NCBI RefSeq assembly: GCF_020400825.1
Contig: NZ_JAINVH010000006.1
Span: 1 to 64,000, forward strand
Length of the DNA: 64,000 bases
Direction of reading: 5' to 3'
Source of the DNA: Streptomyces sp. HPF1205
GTDB lineage: Bacteria > Actinomycetota > Actinomycetes > Streptomycetales > Streptomycetaceae
Positions 52,083 to 62,901 of this stretch are shown in pieces. The position numbers and the translations under genes are program-made. Every line of letters begins with the position of its first letter. Positions within the stretch are counted from its first letter, which is position 1. The notes under the pieces are model-generated. The model did not search any database, was not told the origin of the DNA, and saw only the letters and a program-made list of their open reading frames with translations.

Positions 52083-52871
52083 TTACGCCGCCTTCAAGGT
52101 GCCGCCGTCGATGACGTGGTCGGCGCCATGGATGTTGGCGGCCCGCTCCGAGAGCAGGAAGGCGACCAGGTCGGCGACCTCCTCGGGTTCGGAGACACGG
52201 CCCGAGGCGATGCCGAACTGTGCCGGGATGCCCGTGAGGAGGTCGGCGTGGGGGACGCCGAAGGCCTCGGCGACCCTGCCGCCGAAACCGTTCGGGTCGG
52301 TCCACAGCGGGCTCGCGACCACGCCCGGCGAGACGGTGTTGACGCGCACCCCGCGCGGCGCCAGTTCCTCGCTCAGCCGCTTGCCGAACATGGTCAGCGC
52401 CGCCTTGGCCTCGGCGTAGCCGACCGGCGAACCCGTGGACACGCGGGCGTTGATGGACGAGATGTTGACGATCGCGCCCTTGCGTTCCAGCAGGCTGGGC
52501 AGCGCCGCCTTCGTCGTCCATACCGCGCTGAACAGGTTGAGGTCGAAGACCGCCTGCCACTGCTCGTCGGAGGTGCCCAGGAAGCCGCCCAGGGACAGCC
52601 GGTCCGGGTCGCCCGCGCCCACGTTGTTGACGAGGAAGTCGATCCCGCCGACCGCCTCGACGGCCCGCTCGACGACCTGCGTCGCGCCCTCGCGGGTGCT
52701 GAGGTCGACCGCCACGGTCGCGGCCGCGGCCTTCTCCAGTTCGGGGGTGACGGTACGGGCGGCGCCCACCACCCTGACGCCCTCCGCGGCCAGGGTCCGT
52801 GCGACGGCGAGTCCGATGCCGCGGCTCGCGCCGGTGACGAGGGCGGTCTTTCCATTGAGTGCGAGGTCCAT
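52083..52871 (-). CDS. Short-chain dehydrogenase/reductase
   Basis: This 262-residue classical SDR has TGASRGIG (residues 14-21), NNVG in place of NNAG near 91, a catalytic Ser in NISSINARVS and the Tyr/Lys pair in GYAEAKAAL. The C terminus AANIHGADHVIDGGTLKAA is typical. GAAAGG lies six bases before the ATG. It is downstream of a TetR gene on the same strand but separated by a terminator, with its own operator-containing promoter. The substrate is unknown. Confidence 0.92.
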   Translation of the reverse strand: MDLALNGKTALVTGASRGIGLAVARTLAAEGVRVVGAARTVTPELEKAAAATVAVDLSTREGATQVVERAVEAVGGIDFLVNNVGAGDPDRLSLGGFLGTSDEQWQAVFDLNLFSAVWTTKAALPSLLERKGAIVNISSINARVSTGSPVGYAEAKAALTMFGKRLSEELAPRGVRVNTVSPGVVASPLWTDPNGFGGRVAEAFGVPHADLLTGIPAQFGIASGRVSEPEEVADLVAFLLSERAANIHGADHVIDGGTLKAA

Positions 52872-52883
52872 GACGACCCTTTC

Positions 52884-52899
52884 TTGAACTCTAGGTCAA
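52884..52899 (-). promoter_or_regulatory. Operator of the second TetR regulator at the SDR gene
   Basis: TTGAACTCTAGGTCAA is nearly the same as the palindrome ahead of the TetR gene itself (TTGACCCTGAGGTCAA at 53537). On the minus strand it contains TAGAGT, a possible -10 box of the SDR promoter, 13 bases before the start codon region. Confidence 0.7.
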
Positions 52900-52912
52900 A
52901 AACTTGGGTACG

Positions 52913-52933
52913 AAAAAGGCCCCGGTCGGGGCC
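52913..52933 (-). terminator. Terminator of the second TetR gene
   Basis: On the minus strand GGCCCC, a four-base loop, GGGGCC and then TTTTT follow the TetR stop by eight bases. It is short but canonical, and isolates the SDR gene from TetR transcription. Confidence 0.7.
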
Positions 52934-52941
52934 CGGTTACG

Positions 52942-53517
52942 TCACAGGCAGGCCAGTGCGGTGTCGATGATCCCGTAGAGGTCCGCCCGGTCGAGGGTCT
53001 TGGTCATGACGCGCAGGCCCGCGATGGTGTTCATCAAGAAGCGCGCCTGCGCCTTGGCGTCGACGCCGGGAGCGACGTCGCCGTCCCGCCGGCCCCGCTC
53101 GATGCGGGCCGTCAGCAGCTCGATGGTGCGCTCCTCCATGCGGCGGACCGCTCGGGTGGCCTCCTCGTCCTGCCCGCCGAGCTCCAGCGCCGTGTTGACG
53201 GCGAGGCAGCCGCGCCTGACCGGCCCGTCCAGGTCCGCGTCCACGAGCAGGACGAGGTAGGCGCGGATGCGCTCCCTGGCCGTGCCGGGCCGGTCGAGGC
53301 ACTCCTCGGTCAGCTCGGCGCCGGCGCGGCTGTAGTGGTCCAGTGCCTTGCCGAACAGTTCGCGCTTGGAGCCGAAGGCGTTGTAGAGGCTGCCCTTGGC
53401 CACGCCGGTGGCCTCCGCGAGGTCGGCGGGGGATGTGCCGGCGTAGCCGTTCGTCCAGAACGCCTCCATCGCCCGCGCGACCACCGTGTCCGCTTCGAAG
53501 TTCCTCGGCCTGCCCAT
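52942..53517 (-). CDS. TetR/AcrR-family regulator
   Basis: The 191-residue protein has a helix-turn-helix at residues 10-55 (AMEAFWTNGYAGTSPADLAE, GVAKGSLYNAFGSKRELF) and a C-terminal domain with RRGCLAVNTALELG, a pattern seen in regulators of reactive-compound and multidrug responses. A 17-bp-spaced promoter upstream gives a leaderless message. It probably represses itself and the downstream SDR gene through shared TTGACC/GGTCAA palindromes. Confidence 0.92.
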   Translation of the reverse strand: MGRPRNFEADTVVARAMEAFWTNGYAGTSPADLAEATGVAKGSLYNAFGSKRELFGKALDHYSRAGAELTEECLDRPGTARERIRAYLVLLVDADLDGPVRRGCLAVNTALELGGQDEEATRAVRRMEERTIELLTARIERGRRDGDVAPGVDAKAQARFLMNTIAGLRVMTKTLDRADLYGIIDTALACL

Positions 53518-53523
53518 GTACGT

Positions 53524-53552
53524 ACCGTACGAGTATTTGACCCTGAGGTCAA
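53524..53552 (-). promoter_or_regulatory. Leaderless promoter and operator of the second TetR gene
   Basis: On the minus strand TTGACC (53552-53547), a 17-base spacer and TACGGT (53529-53524) form a good promoter, with six bases to the ATG at 53517. The palindrome TTGACCCTGAGGTCAA (53537-53552) covers the -35 box. Confidence 0.75.
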
Positions 53553-53562
53553 GAAGGTGTGA

Positions 53563-54441
53563 TCACGAGCACGGACCGGCGTCGTGCCGGGCCGTGCTCC
53601 GCGGCCTCGCCCAGGAGGCCAGCAGGCGCAGCGCGGTCTCCGACGGCGAGCCCTTCTCGACGGTGTGCGCCACCAGCGCCTGGTCCGGGTCGTCGGCCAG
53701 CCGCAGCGTCTCGAAGGCGAGTTCCAGCTCGCCGACGACCGGGTGGCGGTAGACGTACCGGCCGTGGGTCTTGTCCTTGAGCCGGTGCTGCGCCCACAGG
53801 GTGCGGAACTGCGGGCTGGCGGCCTGGAGCTCGGCGATCAGCTCGACGGTCCGCGGGTCGTCCGGATGGCGGGCCGCGTCGAGCCGCAGGTAGGCGGCCA
53901 CGGCGGCGGCCTTTCCCGGCCAGTCGGCGTACAGGCCGCGCATCCCCTCGTCGAGGAACACCAGCCGGGCCATGTTGCGCTCGCGCGGCGGCAGCGCCCC
54001 GAAGTCGGTTATCAGGGCCGCCGCGAGCGGGTTCCAGGCGACCACGTCGGTGTTGCGGCCGAGCACGAACGACGGAACCTCGGACTGCTCCAGCAGCCGC
54101 CGCAGCCCCGGACGCACTGTGCAGGGCGTCGGCTTCCCGCCCTCCGCGGTCTCCGGCCAGGGCCGGGCCAGCCGGTACAGGTGCGAGCGCTCCACCGGGT
54201 CCAGCCGCAGGGCGCGGGCGACCGCGTCCAGCACCTCCTCGGAGAAGTGCAGCGTACGGCCCTGCTCCAGGCGCACGTAGTGGTCGACGCTCACCCCGGC
54301 CAGCCGGGCCAGCTCCTCGCGGCGCAGCCCCGGCACACGGCGGCGCCCCCCGCAGTCGCGCAGCCCCAGTTCCTCCGGTCGCAGGCGTGCCCGGCGCGAT
54401 CGCAGGAACTCCCCCAGTTCGGCGCGTCGGTCCAGTGTCAT
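53563..54441 (-). CDS. XRE-family regulator with MmyB-like ligand-binding domain
   Basis: The 292-residue protein begins ELGEFLRSRRARLRPEELGL, then RRVPGLRREELARLAGVSVD and HYVRLEQGR, the characteristic helix-turn-helix of this group. Residues 105-285 form the PAS-like MmyB domain (VPSFVLGRNTDVVAWNPLA, FLDEGMRGLYADWPG, RYVYRHPVVGELEL), which in relatives binds a fatty acid or other lipid. Such regulators usually control a nearby SDR or transporter gene. It faces the TetR/SDR pair in the same orientation with 45 bases between. Confidence 0.92.
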   Translation of the reverse strand: MTLDRRAELGEFLRSRRARLRPEELGLRDCGGRRRVPGLRREELARLAGVSVDHYVRLEQGRTLHFSEEVLDAVARALRLDPVERSHLYRLARPWPETAEGGKPTPCTVRPGLRRLLEQSEVPSFVLGRNTDVVAWNPLAAALITDFGALPPRERNMARLVFLDEGMRGLYADWPGKAAAVAAYLRLDAARHPDDPRTVELIAELQAASPQFRTLWAQHRLKDKTHGRYVYRHPVVGELELAFETLRLADDPDQALVAHTVEKGSPSETALRLLASWARPRSTARHDAGPCS

Positions 54442-54784
54442 GCCGCCAGTATTCCGGGCGCCGGGCGCACCCTGCCATGCCCAGCCTGGTCATGCCGTGC
54501 CCAGGCACGGGCCGCCTCTGGCTGAGCACGGCGGCGCGGAGCATGGTTGGTGCGCCGGGACGTCCTCGACGGGGGACGGGGACGTCCCCGGCCCGGCTTT
54601 CCGTACCCGGTGCGCGAAGGGGGACCGATGAGGCGCTGCGGCGGTCGGGCGCGGACCGGATCGGCCTGCGCCAGGTGCGCCGGCCGGAGACCGGCGACCC
54701 CCTGGAGCACGGTCGGCAGGCTCCGCGGGTGGTGCCCGCGCACGCCGCCGCTGCGCCGGCGCACCGGCGGGTGAGGGCGCGGGC
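54442..54784. other. Gene-free interval of 343 bases
   Basis: No convincing coding frame is present. A short frame around 54583-54630 reads GDVPGPAFRTRCAKGDR, which recalls the tail of OppF-type ATPases, but it is too short to count as a pseudogene. Confidence 0.45.
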
Positions 54785-55594
54785 TCAGACGGTGCCGTCC
54801 TCCCACCACCAGGACTGGGCGCCGTACGCGTACTCGACCCGGCTGTCCATGTGCTGCCAGGAGTGGGAGTACGACTCCAGGCCGGAGAAGCCGCTGCGCT
54901 CGCCGATCTCGTAGAGGGTCTTGGTGGCGACCCCGGACACCACGATGTCGGCGGCGATGCCGTACTGGTGCTGGGAGTTGGTCGCGTAGCCGTAGATGCT
55001 CGTGTTGTAGGCGACGCTGCGGAAGCCGGAGTTGACGGTCACCGGCTTGCCGCCGGCCTTCTTGCGGACCGCCTCCAGCTTGTACATCAGGCGGCGGACG
55101 TTCGCCTTGACGGTGGCCGAGCCGACCTTCCCGCCGGAGAAGCCCGAGCCGTCGTGGCTCCAGAACTCCGACCAGTCGAAGTGCGCGGTCGAACCGTCGC
55201 TCTTCTCCAGGGAGTTGAGCACCGACTGGGTCTGCGGGCCGACGACGCCGTCCGCGCTCAGTCCGTACGCGGCCTGGAAGCGCTTGACGGCGGCGGCCGT
55301 ACCGGGCCCGAAGTCGCCGTCGACGGCGACGTAGGAGTGCGAGGCGGAGTCGGCGGCCCAGCCGGCCACCCGTATCTGCAGTTCCGTCACCGCCGCCCCG
55401 CTCGACCCCTGCTGCAGGGTGCCGCCCCAGCCGTACGCGGCGGCCGGCCCGGCCAGCGCGAGGCCGGAGACGGCGGCCAGCCCGGCGCCGGTCAGCGCGC
55501 CGGCGCCGTAGCGCAGCAGGGAGCGGCGGTCCAGGCGGGCCGGCACGGGCGTCAGGGGCGTCAGGGGCGAAGGGGTGTCGCTCACGTCACTCAT
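54785..55594 (-). CDS. Secreted zinc D-Ala-D-Ala carboxypeptidase (M15A) with peptidoglycan-binding domain
   Basis: This has 269 residues from ATG 55594 (GAGG seven bases upstream). The twin-arginine leader DRRSLLRYGAGALTGAGLAA predicts Tat export. A peptidoglycan-binding domain (about residues 60-120; VDGDFGPGTAAAVKRFQAAY) is followed by the M15A catalytic domain with zinc ligands in SQHQYGIAADIV (His and Asp) and SWQHMD (His). The organisation equals that of the Streptomyces albus G carboxypeptidase. It trims the terminal D-Ala of wall pentapeptides. Confidence 0.9.
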   Translation of the reverse strand: MSDVSDTPSPLTPLTPVPARLDRRSLLRYGAGALTGAGLAAVSGLALAGPAAAYGWGGTLQQGSSGAAVTELQIRVAGWAADSASHSYVAVDGDFGPGTAAAVKRFQAAYGLSADGVVGPQTQSVLNSLEKSDGSTAHFDWSEFWSHDGSGFSGGKVGSATVKANVRRLMYKLEAVRKKAGGKPVTVNSGFRSVAYNTSIYGYATNSQHQYGIAADIVVSGVATKTLYEIGERSGFSGLESYSHSWQHMDSRVEYAYGAQSWWWEDGTV

Positions 55595-55899
55595 GAGGGT
55601 TCCTCGAAGGGTTCGCGGGCGGGCTGCTCTCCGGCCGCGGCGCGGCCGTCCCCATTCTTGACGCGGTCCGGTCAGTTCATGCATCGCGCGTAGATGAACT
55701 TCCGGCGGAGGCGGCGCAGCGACGTGGCGACGTGGCGACGTGGCGACGTGGCGGCGCGGTGGCGCGGTGGCGCGGTGGCGCGGTGGCGCCGGGCCGCGCG
55801 AGGGGCGACACGGTGACCGGTAAATGACCGCTTGCCGTATTTGACGGGTTATGTGGTTTACGTTCGTGCTGCTCCCTGAACGGAACGAGGAGGCACCCG
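55595..55899. other. Divergent interval between the carboxypeptidase and transporter operon 2
   Basis: No gene is present. It holds the inverted repeat AGTTCAT (55674-55680) / ATGAACT (55694-55700), the compound 8-bp repeat, and an AT-richer tract (about 55820-55865, TTGCCG, TTGACG and TTTACG) that probably contains the promoter of operon 2. Confidence 0.5.
55721..55784. repeat. Compound 8-bp tandem repeat
   Basis: Four perfect copies of GACGTGGC (55721-55752) are followed directly by four perfect copies of GGCGCGGT (55753-55784). The switch from one unit to the other keeps the 8-bp phase. It lies about 40 bases upstream of the likely promoter of operon 2. Confidence 0.85.
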
Positions 55900-57528
55900 A
55901 TGCGCGCAGCCATGCGCTTGAAGTGGGCCGTCGCCGCCGCGGCGATCGCGCTGGCCGCGGTGGGCTGCGGCGGCGGCAGCAGCGGCGGCGGCAGCGACGG
56001 GGTGGTCAGGGCCTCCTGGGGCGACCCGCAGAACCCGCTGGAGCCGGCCGACACCAACGAGGTGCAGGGCGGCAAGGTGCTCGACATGATCTTCCGCGGC
56101 CTGAAGAAGTACAACCCCAAGACCGCCGCCGCCGAGAACATGATCGCCCAGTCGATCACCACCACCGACTCGCAGAACTTCGACATCAAGCTGAAGCCGG
56201 GCTGGACCTTCTCCAACGGCGAGCCGGTCAACGCCGACTCCTTCATCAACGCCTGGAACTACGGCGCCGCGCTGAAGAACGCCCAGCTCGACGCCAGCTT
56301 CTTCAGCTTCATCGCCGGGTACGACAAGGTCCACCCGGACACCCCCGGCGCCCAGCCCACCGCCCAGACGCTGTCCGGCCTGACCAAGGTGAACGACCTG
56401 GAGTTCCTGGTCCGGCTCAACCAGAAGTTCTCGCTGTTCCCCGACACCCTCGGGTACAACGCGTACTACCCGCTGCCCAAGTCGTTCTTCACCGACCACG
56501 CCGCCTGGCTGGCCAAGCCGGTCGGCAACGGCCCGTACCTGATCTCCTCGTACACCAAGGGCACCGGGATGAACCTGGTGAAGTGGAACGGCTACAAGGG
56601 GCCGGACGCCGCCGTCAACAAGGGCGTCGACCTGCGGGTCTACACCGACAGCAACACCGCGTACACCGACCTGCAGGCGGGCAACCTCGACCTGGTCGAC
56701 GACATCCCGGCCAACCAGCTCAGGAACGTCAAGGCCGACCTCGGCAGCCGGTACATCAACGAGCCGGCCGGCATCATCCAGACCATCGCCTTCCCGCTGT
56801 ACAGCCCGCGCTGGTCGTCGGCGAACTCCGCGAAGGTCCGGCAGGGCCTGTCGATGGCGATCAACCGGGACCAGATCACCAAGCAGATCTTCCAGGACAC
56901 CCGCACCCCGGCCAGCGACTGGACCTCGCCCGTGCTGGGCGACGCGGGCGGCTTCAAGAAGGGCCTGTGCGGGACCGAGTGCACCTACGACCCGGCCAAG
57001 GCCAAGGCGATGATCCAGCAGGCCGGCGGCCTCCCCGGCGGCTCGATCACCCTCTCGTACAACGCCGACACCGGCTCGCACAAGGAATGGATCGACGCGG
57101 TCTGCAACAGCATCAACAACGCCCTGGGCAACAACCGCGCCTGCGTCGGCGCCCCGGTCGGCACCTTCGCCGACTTCCGCAACAAGATCACCAACAAGCA
57201 GCTCAACAGCCCGTTCCGGGCCGGCTGGCAGATGGACTACCCGCTGATCCAGGACTTCCTGGAGCCGCAGTACTACACGAACGCCTCCTCCAACGACTCG
57301 CACTACAACAGCCCCGCCTTCGACAAGCTGGTCAACGAGGCCAATGCCGAGAGCTCCACCTCAGCGGCCGTCGCGAAGTTCCAGCAGGCCGAGATGGAGC
57401 TGGTCAAGGACATGCCGGCGATCCCGCTGTGGTACCAGAACGGCAGCGCCGGCTACTCCTCGAACATCAGCAACGTGACGCTGAACCCCTTCAGCGTCCC
57501 GGTCTACAACGAGATCAAGGTCGGCTGA
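55900..57528 (+). CDS. Oligopeptide-binding lipoprotein (family 5), operon 2
   Basis: The 542-residue paralogue of the protein at 44572 has lipid Cys C23 (lipobox AAVGC) followed by a Gly/Ser-rich spacer. Shared blocks include NPLEPADTNEVQGGKVLDMI and VRQGLSMAINRDQI. Differences cluster in the ligand-binding lobes, and GLCGTEC adds a probable disulfide absent from the first copy. GAGGAGG precedes ATG 55900 by six bases. No hairpin follows its stop, unlike operon 1. Confidence 0.93.
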   Translation: MRAAMRLKWAVAAAAIALAAVGCGGGSSGGGSDGVVRASWGDPQNPLEPADTNEVQGGKVLDMIFRGLKKYNPKTAAAENMIAQSITTTDSQNFDIKLKPGWTFSNGEPVNADSFINAWNYGAALKNAQLDASFFSFIAGYDKVHPDTPGAQPTAQTLSGLTKVNDLEFLVRLNQKFSLFPDTLGYNAYYPLPKSFFTDHAAWLAKPVGNGPYLISSYTKGTGMNLVKWNGYKGPDAAVNKGVDLRVYTDSNTAYTDLQAGNLDLVDDIPANQLRNVKADLGSRYINEPAGIIQTIAFPLYSPRWSSANSAKVRQGLSMAINRDQITKQIFQDTRTPASDWTSPVLGDAGGFKKGLCGTECTYDPAKAKAMIQQAGGLPGGSITLSYNADTGSHKEWIDAVCNSINNALGNNRACVGAPVGTFADFRNKITNKQLNSPFRAGWQMDYPLIQDFLEPQYYTNASSNDSHYNSPAFDKLVNEANAESSTSAAVAKFQQAEMELVKDMPAIPLWYQNGSAGYSSNISNVTLNPFSVPVYNEIKVG

Positions 57529-57549
57529 CACCCGCCGGAGGGCCCCCTG

Positions 57550-58473
57550 ATGGGACGCTACGTGATCCGGCGGCTGCTCCAGATGATCCCGGTGTTCATC
57601 GGCAGCACCTTCCTGATCTTCTTCATGGTCTACGCCCTCGGCGATCCCGTCGCCGCCCTCTTCGGCGACCGCGCGCCCGACCCGGCCACGGCCGCGCGGA
57701 TCCGGGCCGACCTGCACCTCAACGACTCGCTGGGCGAGCAGTACCTCATCTACATGCGCAACATCTTCACCGGCGACTTCGGCACGGCCTTCAACGGGCA
57801 GTCCGTCACCAGCCTGATGGCGAGCGCCTTCCCGGTGACCATCAGGCTGACGATCGTGGCGATCGTCTTCGAGATCATCATCGGCATCACGCTGGGGGTT
57901 CTCACCGGGATGCGGCGCGGCCGGCCGGTGGACACCGGGGTGCTGCTGCTGAGCCTCATCGTGATCTCGGTGCCGACGTTCGTCACCGGCTACGTGCTGC
58001 AGTACCTGTTCGGCGTGCAGTGGAAGCTGACCAGCCCCTCGGTGTCGCCGAGCGCACCCCTCAACGAGCTGATCCTGCCCGGCCTGGTGCTGGCCCTGGT
58101 GTCGCTGGCCTACGTCACCCGGCTGACCCGTACCTCGATCGCCGAGAACACCCGGGCCGACTACGTGCGCACCGCCGTCGCCAAGGGCCTGCCCCGGCAC
58201 CGGGTGATCACCCGGCACCTGCTGCGCAACTCGCTGATCCCCGTGGTGACCTTCATCGGCACCGATATCGGCGCCCTGATGGGAGGCGCCATCGTCACCG
58301 AGCGGATCTTCAACATCCACGGCGTCGGCTACCAGCTCTACCAGGGAATCCTGCGCAACAACGCGCCGACCGTGGTCGGCTTCGTGACCATCCTGGTGCT
58401 GGTCTTCCTGATCGCGAACCTGCTCGTCGACCTGCTCTACGCGGTCCTGGACCCGAGGATCCGTTATGCCTGA
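57550..58473 (+). CDS. Peptide ABC transporter permease (OppB/DppB type), operon 2
   Basis: This 307-residue permease is closely similar to the one at 46294 (same start MGRYVIRRLLQM, same EAA loop RADYVRTAVAKGLPRHRVIT). It differs mostly in the first outer loop and in the stretch before the fourth helix (FGVQWKLTSPSVSPSAPLNE). It overlaps the next gene by eight bases, as in operon 1. Confidence 0.93.
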   Translation: MGRYVIRRLLQMIPVFIGSTFLIFFMVYALGDPVAALFGDRAPDPATAARIRADLHLNDSLGEQYLIYMRNIFTGDFGTAFNGQSVTSLMASAFPVTIRLTIVAIVFEIIIGITLGVLTGMRRGRPVDTGVLLLSLIVISVPTFVTGYVLQYLFGVQWKLTSPSVSPSAPLNELILPGLVLALVSLAYVTRLTRTSIAENTRADYVRTAVAKGLPRHRVITRHLLRNSLIPVVTFIGTDIGALMGGAIVTERIFNIHGVGYQLYQGILRNNAPTVVGFVTILVLVFLIANLLVDLLYAVLDPRIRYA

Positions 58474-59467
58474 CGGGAAAGACCCCCTTGAGCCGCTCGA
58501 CCCCAAACAGGCGGTGGCGCCGGCCGGCGGCTACGGCGGCGGCTTCGACCTGGCCGCCGCCGACGCGCAGACCCTGGAACGCGAGCCGGGTCACGAGCAG
58601 GAGCCCGGCGGCCCGCTGGCCAAGCCGCGCAGCCTGTGGTCGGACGCCTGGCACGACCTGCGGCGCAACCCGGTCTTCATCGTCTCCGCGCTGATCATCC
58701 TGTTCCTGCTGTTCATCGTCATCTGGCCGCAGGCGATCACCACCCAGGACCCGCTCAGGGCCAACCTCGCCAAGTCCCAGGCCGGCCCGTCCTCCGGGCA
58801 CCCCTTCGGCTTCGACAACCAGGGCCGTGACGTCTACACGCGGGTGGTGTACGGGGCCCGGGCCTCGGTCAGCGTCGGCGTGGCCGCCACCGTGGGCGTG
58901 GTCCTCGTCGGCAGCCTGCTGGGCGCGCTCGCCGGCTTCTTCGCCGGCTGGTGGGACGCGGTCCTGTCCCGGATCAGCGACGTGTTCTTCGGCATCCCGG
59001 TGATCCTCGGCGGCCTGGTGTTCCTGTCGGTGATCACCAACAGCACCATCTGGCCGGTGGTCGGCTTCATGGTGCTGCTGGGCTGGCCGCAGGTCGCCCG
59101 TATCGCCCGCGGCTCGGTGATCACGGCCCGGCAGAACGACTACGTGCAGGCCGCGCGCGCCCTGGGCGCCGGCAACACCCGCATGCTGGTGCGGCACATC
59201 GCGCCCAACGCGGTCGCGCCCGTCATCGTCGTCGGCACCATCGCCCTGGGCACGTACATCGCGCTGGAGGCCACCTTGTCCTACCTGGGGGTGGGGCTGC
59301 GGCCGCCGACCGTCTCCTGGGGCATCGACATCTCCGACGCCTCCACCTCGATCCGCGACGCGCCGCACATGCTGCTGTGGCCGGCCGGCGCGCTCAGCCT
59401 GACCGTACTGGCGTTCATCATGCTCGGCGACGCCGTGCGCGACGCCCTCGACCCCAAGCTGCGCTGA
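58466..59467 (+). CDS. Peptide ABC transporter permease (OppC/DppC type), operon 2
   Basis: The 333-residue permease has a longer N-terminal tail (about 65 residues, with a GGYGGGF stretch) than the operon 1 counterpart. The membrane part has HPFGFDNQGRDVYTRVVYGA and the EAA loop NDYVQAARALGAGNTRMLVR. It forms the channel with the preceding permease. Confidence 0.93.
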   Translation: MPDGKDPLEPLDPKQAVAPAGGYGGGFDLAAADAQTLEREPGHEQEPGGPLAKPRSLWSDAWHDLRRNPVFIVSALIILFLLFIVIWPQAITTQDPLRANLAKSQAGPSSGHPFGFDNQGRDVYTRVVYGARASVSVGVAATVGVVLVGSLLGALAGFFAGWWDAVLSRISDVFFGIPVILGGLVFLSVITNSTIWPVVGFMVLLGWPQVARIARGSVITARQNDYVQAARALGAGNTRMLVRHIAPNAVAPVIVVGTIALGTYIALEATLSYLGVGLRPPTVSWGIDISDASTSIRDAPHMLLWPAGALSLTVLAFIMLGDAVRDALDPKLR

Positions 59468-60504
59468 GGAGACCGGACCGATGGGCACGAGCCTGGAGAG
59501 GGAACCCGCGTCCGAGGGGGCGGGGGAGGGGCCGCTGCTGGAAGTGCGCGACCTGCACGTGGAGTTCCGCACCCGCGACGGCGTCGCCAAGGCCGTCAAC
59601 GGCGTCGACTACGCCGTCGGCGCGGGCGAGACGCTGGCGGTGCTCGGCGAGTCGGGCTCGGGCAAGTCGGTCACCGCGCAGGCCGTGATGGGCATCCTGG
59701 ACAGCCCGCCCGGCTTCGTCACCCGCGGCGAGGTGCTCTTCCGCGGCCAGGACCTGCTGAAGATGTCCGCCGAGGAGCGGCGCAAGGTGCGCGGCGCCAG
59801 GATGGCGATGATCTTCCAGGACGCGCTGTCCGCGCTCAACCCGGTCCTCACCGTCGGCGAACAGCTCGGCGAGATGTTCCGGGTGCACCGCGGGGCGTCC
59901 CGCAAACAGGCCCGCGAGAAGGCCGTCGAGCTGATGGAACGCGTCCGCATCCCCGCGGCCCGCGAGCGGGTGCGCAGCTACCCGCACCAGTTCTCCGGCG
60001 GCATGCGCCAGCGCGTCATGATCGCGATGGCGCTCGCGCTGGAGCCGGACCTGATCATCGCGGACGAGCCGACCACCGCGCTGGACGTGACCGTGCAGGC
60101 CCAGGTGATGGAGCTGCTGGCGGAGTTGCAGCGCGAGTACCACATGGGCCTGATCCTCATCACCCACGACCTCGGCGTGGTCGCGGACGTCGCCGACAGG
60201 ATCGCGGTGATGTACGCGGGCCGGATCGTGGAGACCTCGCCGGTCCACGACATCTACCGGGCGCCCGCCCACCCGTACACCAGGGGCCTGCTGGACTCGA
60301 TCCCGCGGCTGGACCGCAAGGGCCGCGAGCTGTACGCGATCAAGGGCCTGCCACCGAGCCTGCTGCACATCCCGCCCGGGTGCCCCTTCCACCCCCGCTG
60401 CCCGCAGATGCGCGGGCGCGAGGTGTGCCGCACCGACCTGCCGCCGCTGTACCGCGTGTCCGCCGGCCGGGCCAGCGCCTGCCACTTCTGGAAGGAGACC
60501 CTCG

Positions 60505-61593
<1,089 letters not shown>

Positions 61594-61698
61594 GCGCGGC
61601 GCGGGCGGGCGGGTCCGGGAACGGAGGGGCTCGGCGGCCCCGGGTACGGACGAGCGGCGGCCCCGGGCGCGGACGGACCCGGCCCCGGACACGCCGAT

Positions 61699-61736
61699 GG
61701 CCGCATCCCGGGAAAAGGGGTGTCCGGGATGCGGCC
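61699..61736. terminator. Shared terminator between convergent transporter operons
   Basis: GGCCGCATCCCGG (61699-61711) and CCGGGATGCGGCC (61724-61736) pair perfectly over 13 bp with a 12-base loop. It lies between the convergent stops at 61593 and 61768. Confidence 0.8.
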
Positions 61737-61767
61737 TGGCGCCGAGCGGAAGCGGTCCGAGCCCGGG

Positions 61768-62880
<1,113 letters not shown>

Positions 62881-62901
62881 TGGTTTTCCCTCGACTCCTG
62901 G

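Noticed and set aside
54583-54640. Possible OppF tail remnant (GDVPGPAFRTRCAKGDR)
   Set aside because: Similarity to the conserved tail GDVPSPA...FRTRC is suggestive because both operons lie nearby, but it covers about 15 residues with a gap and no surrounding match, so chance is not excluded.
55721-55784. CRISPR-like array
   Set aside because: The octamers are contiguous without spacers; none of the tandem repeats in the window has unique spacers or cas genes nearby.
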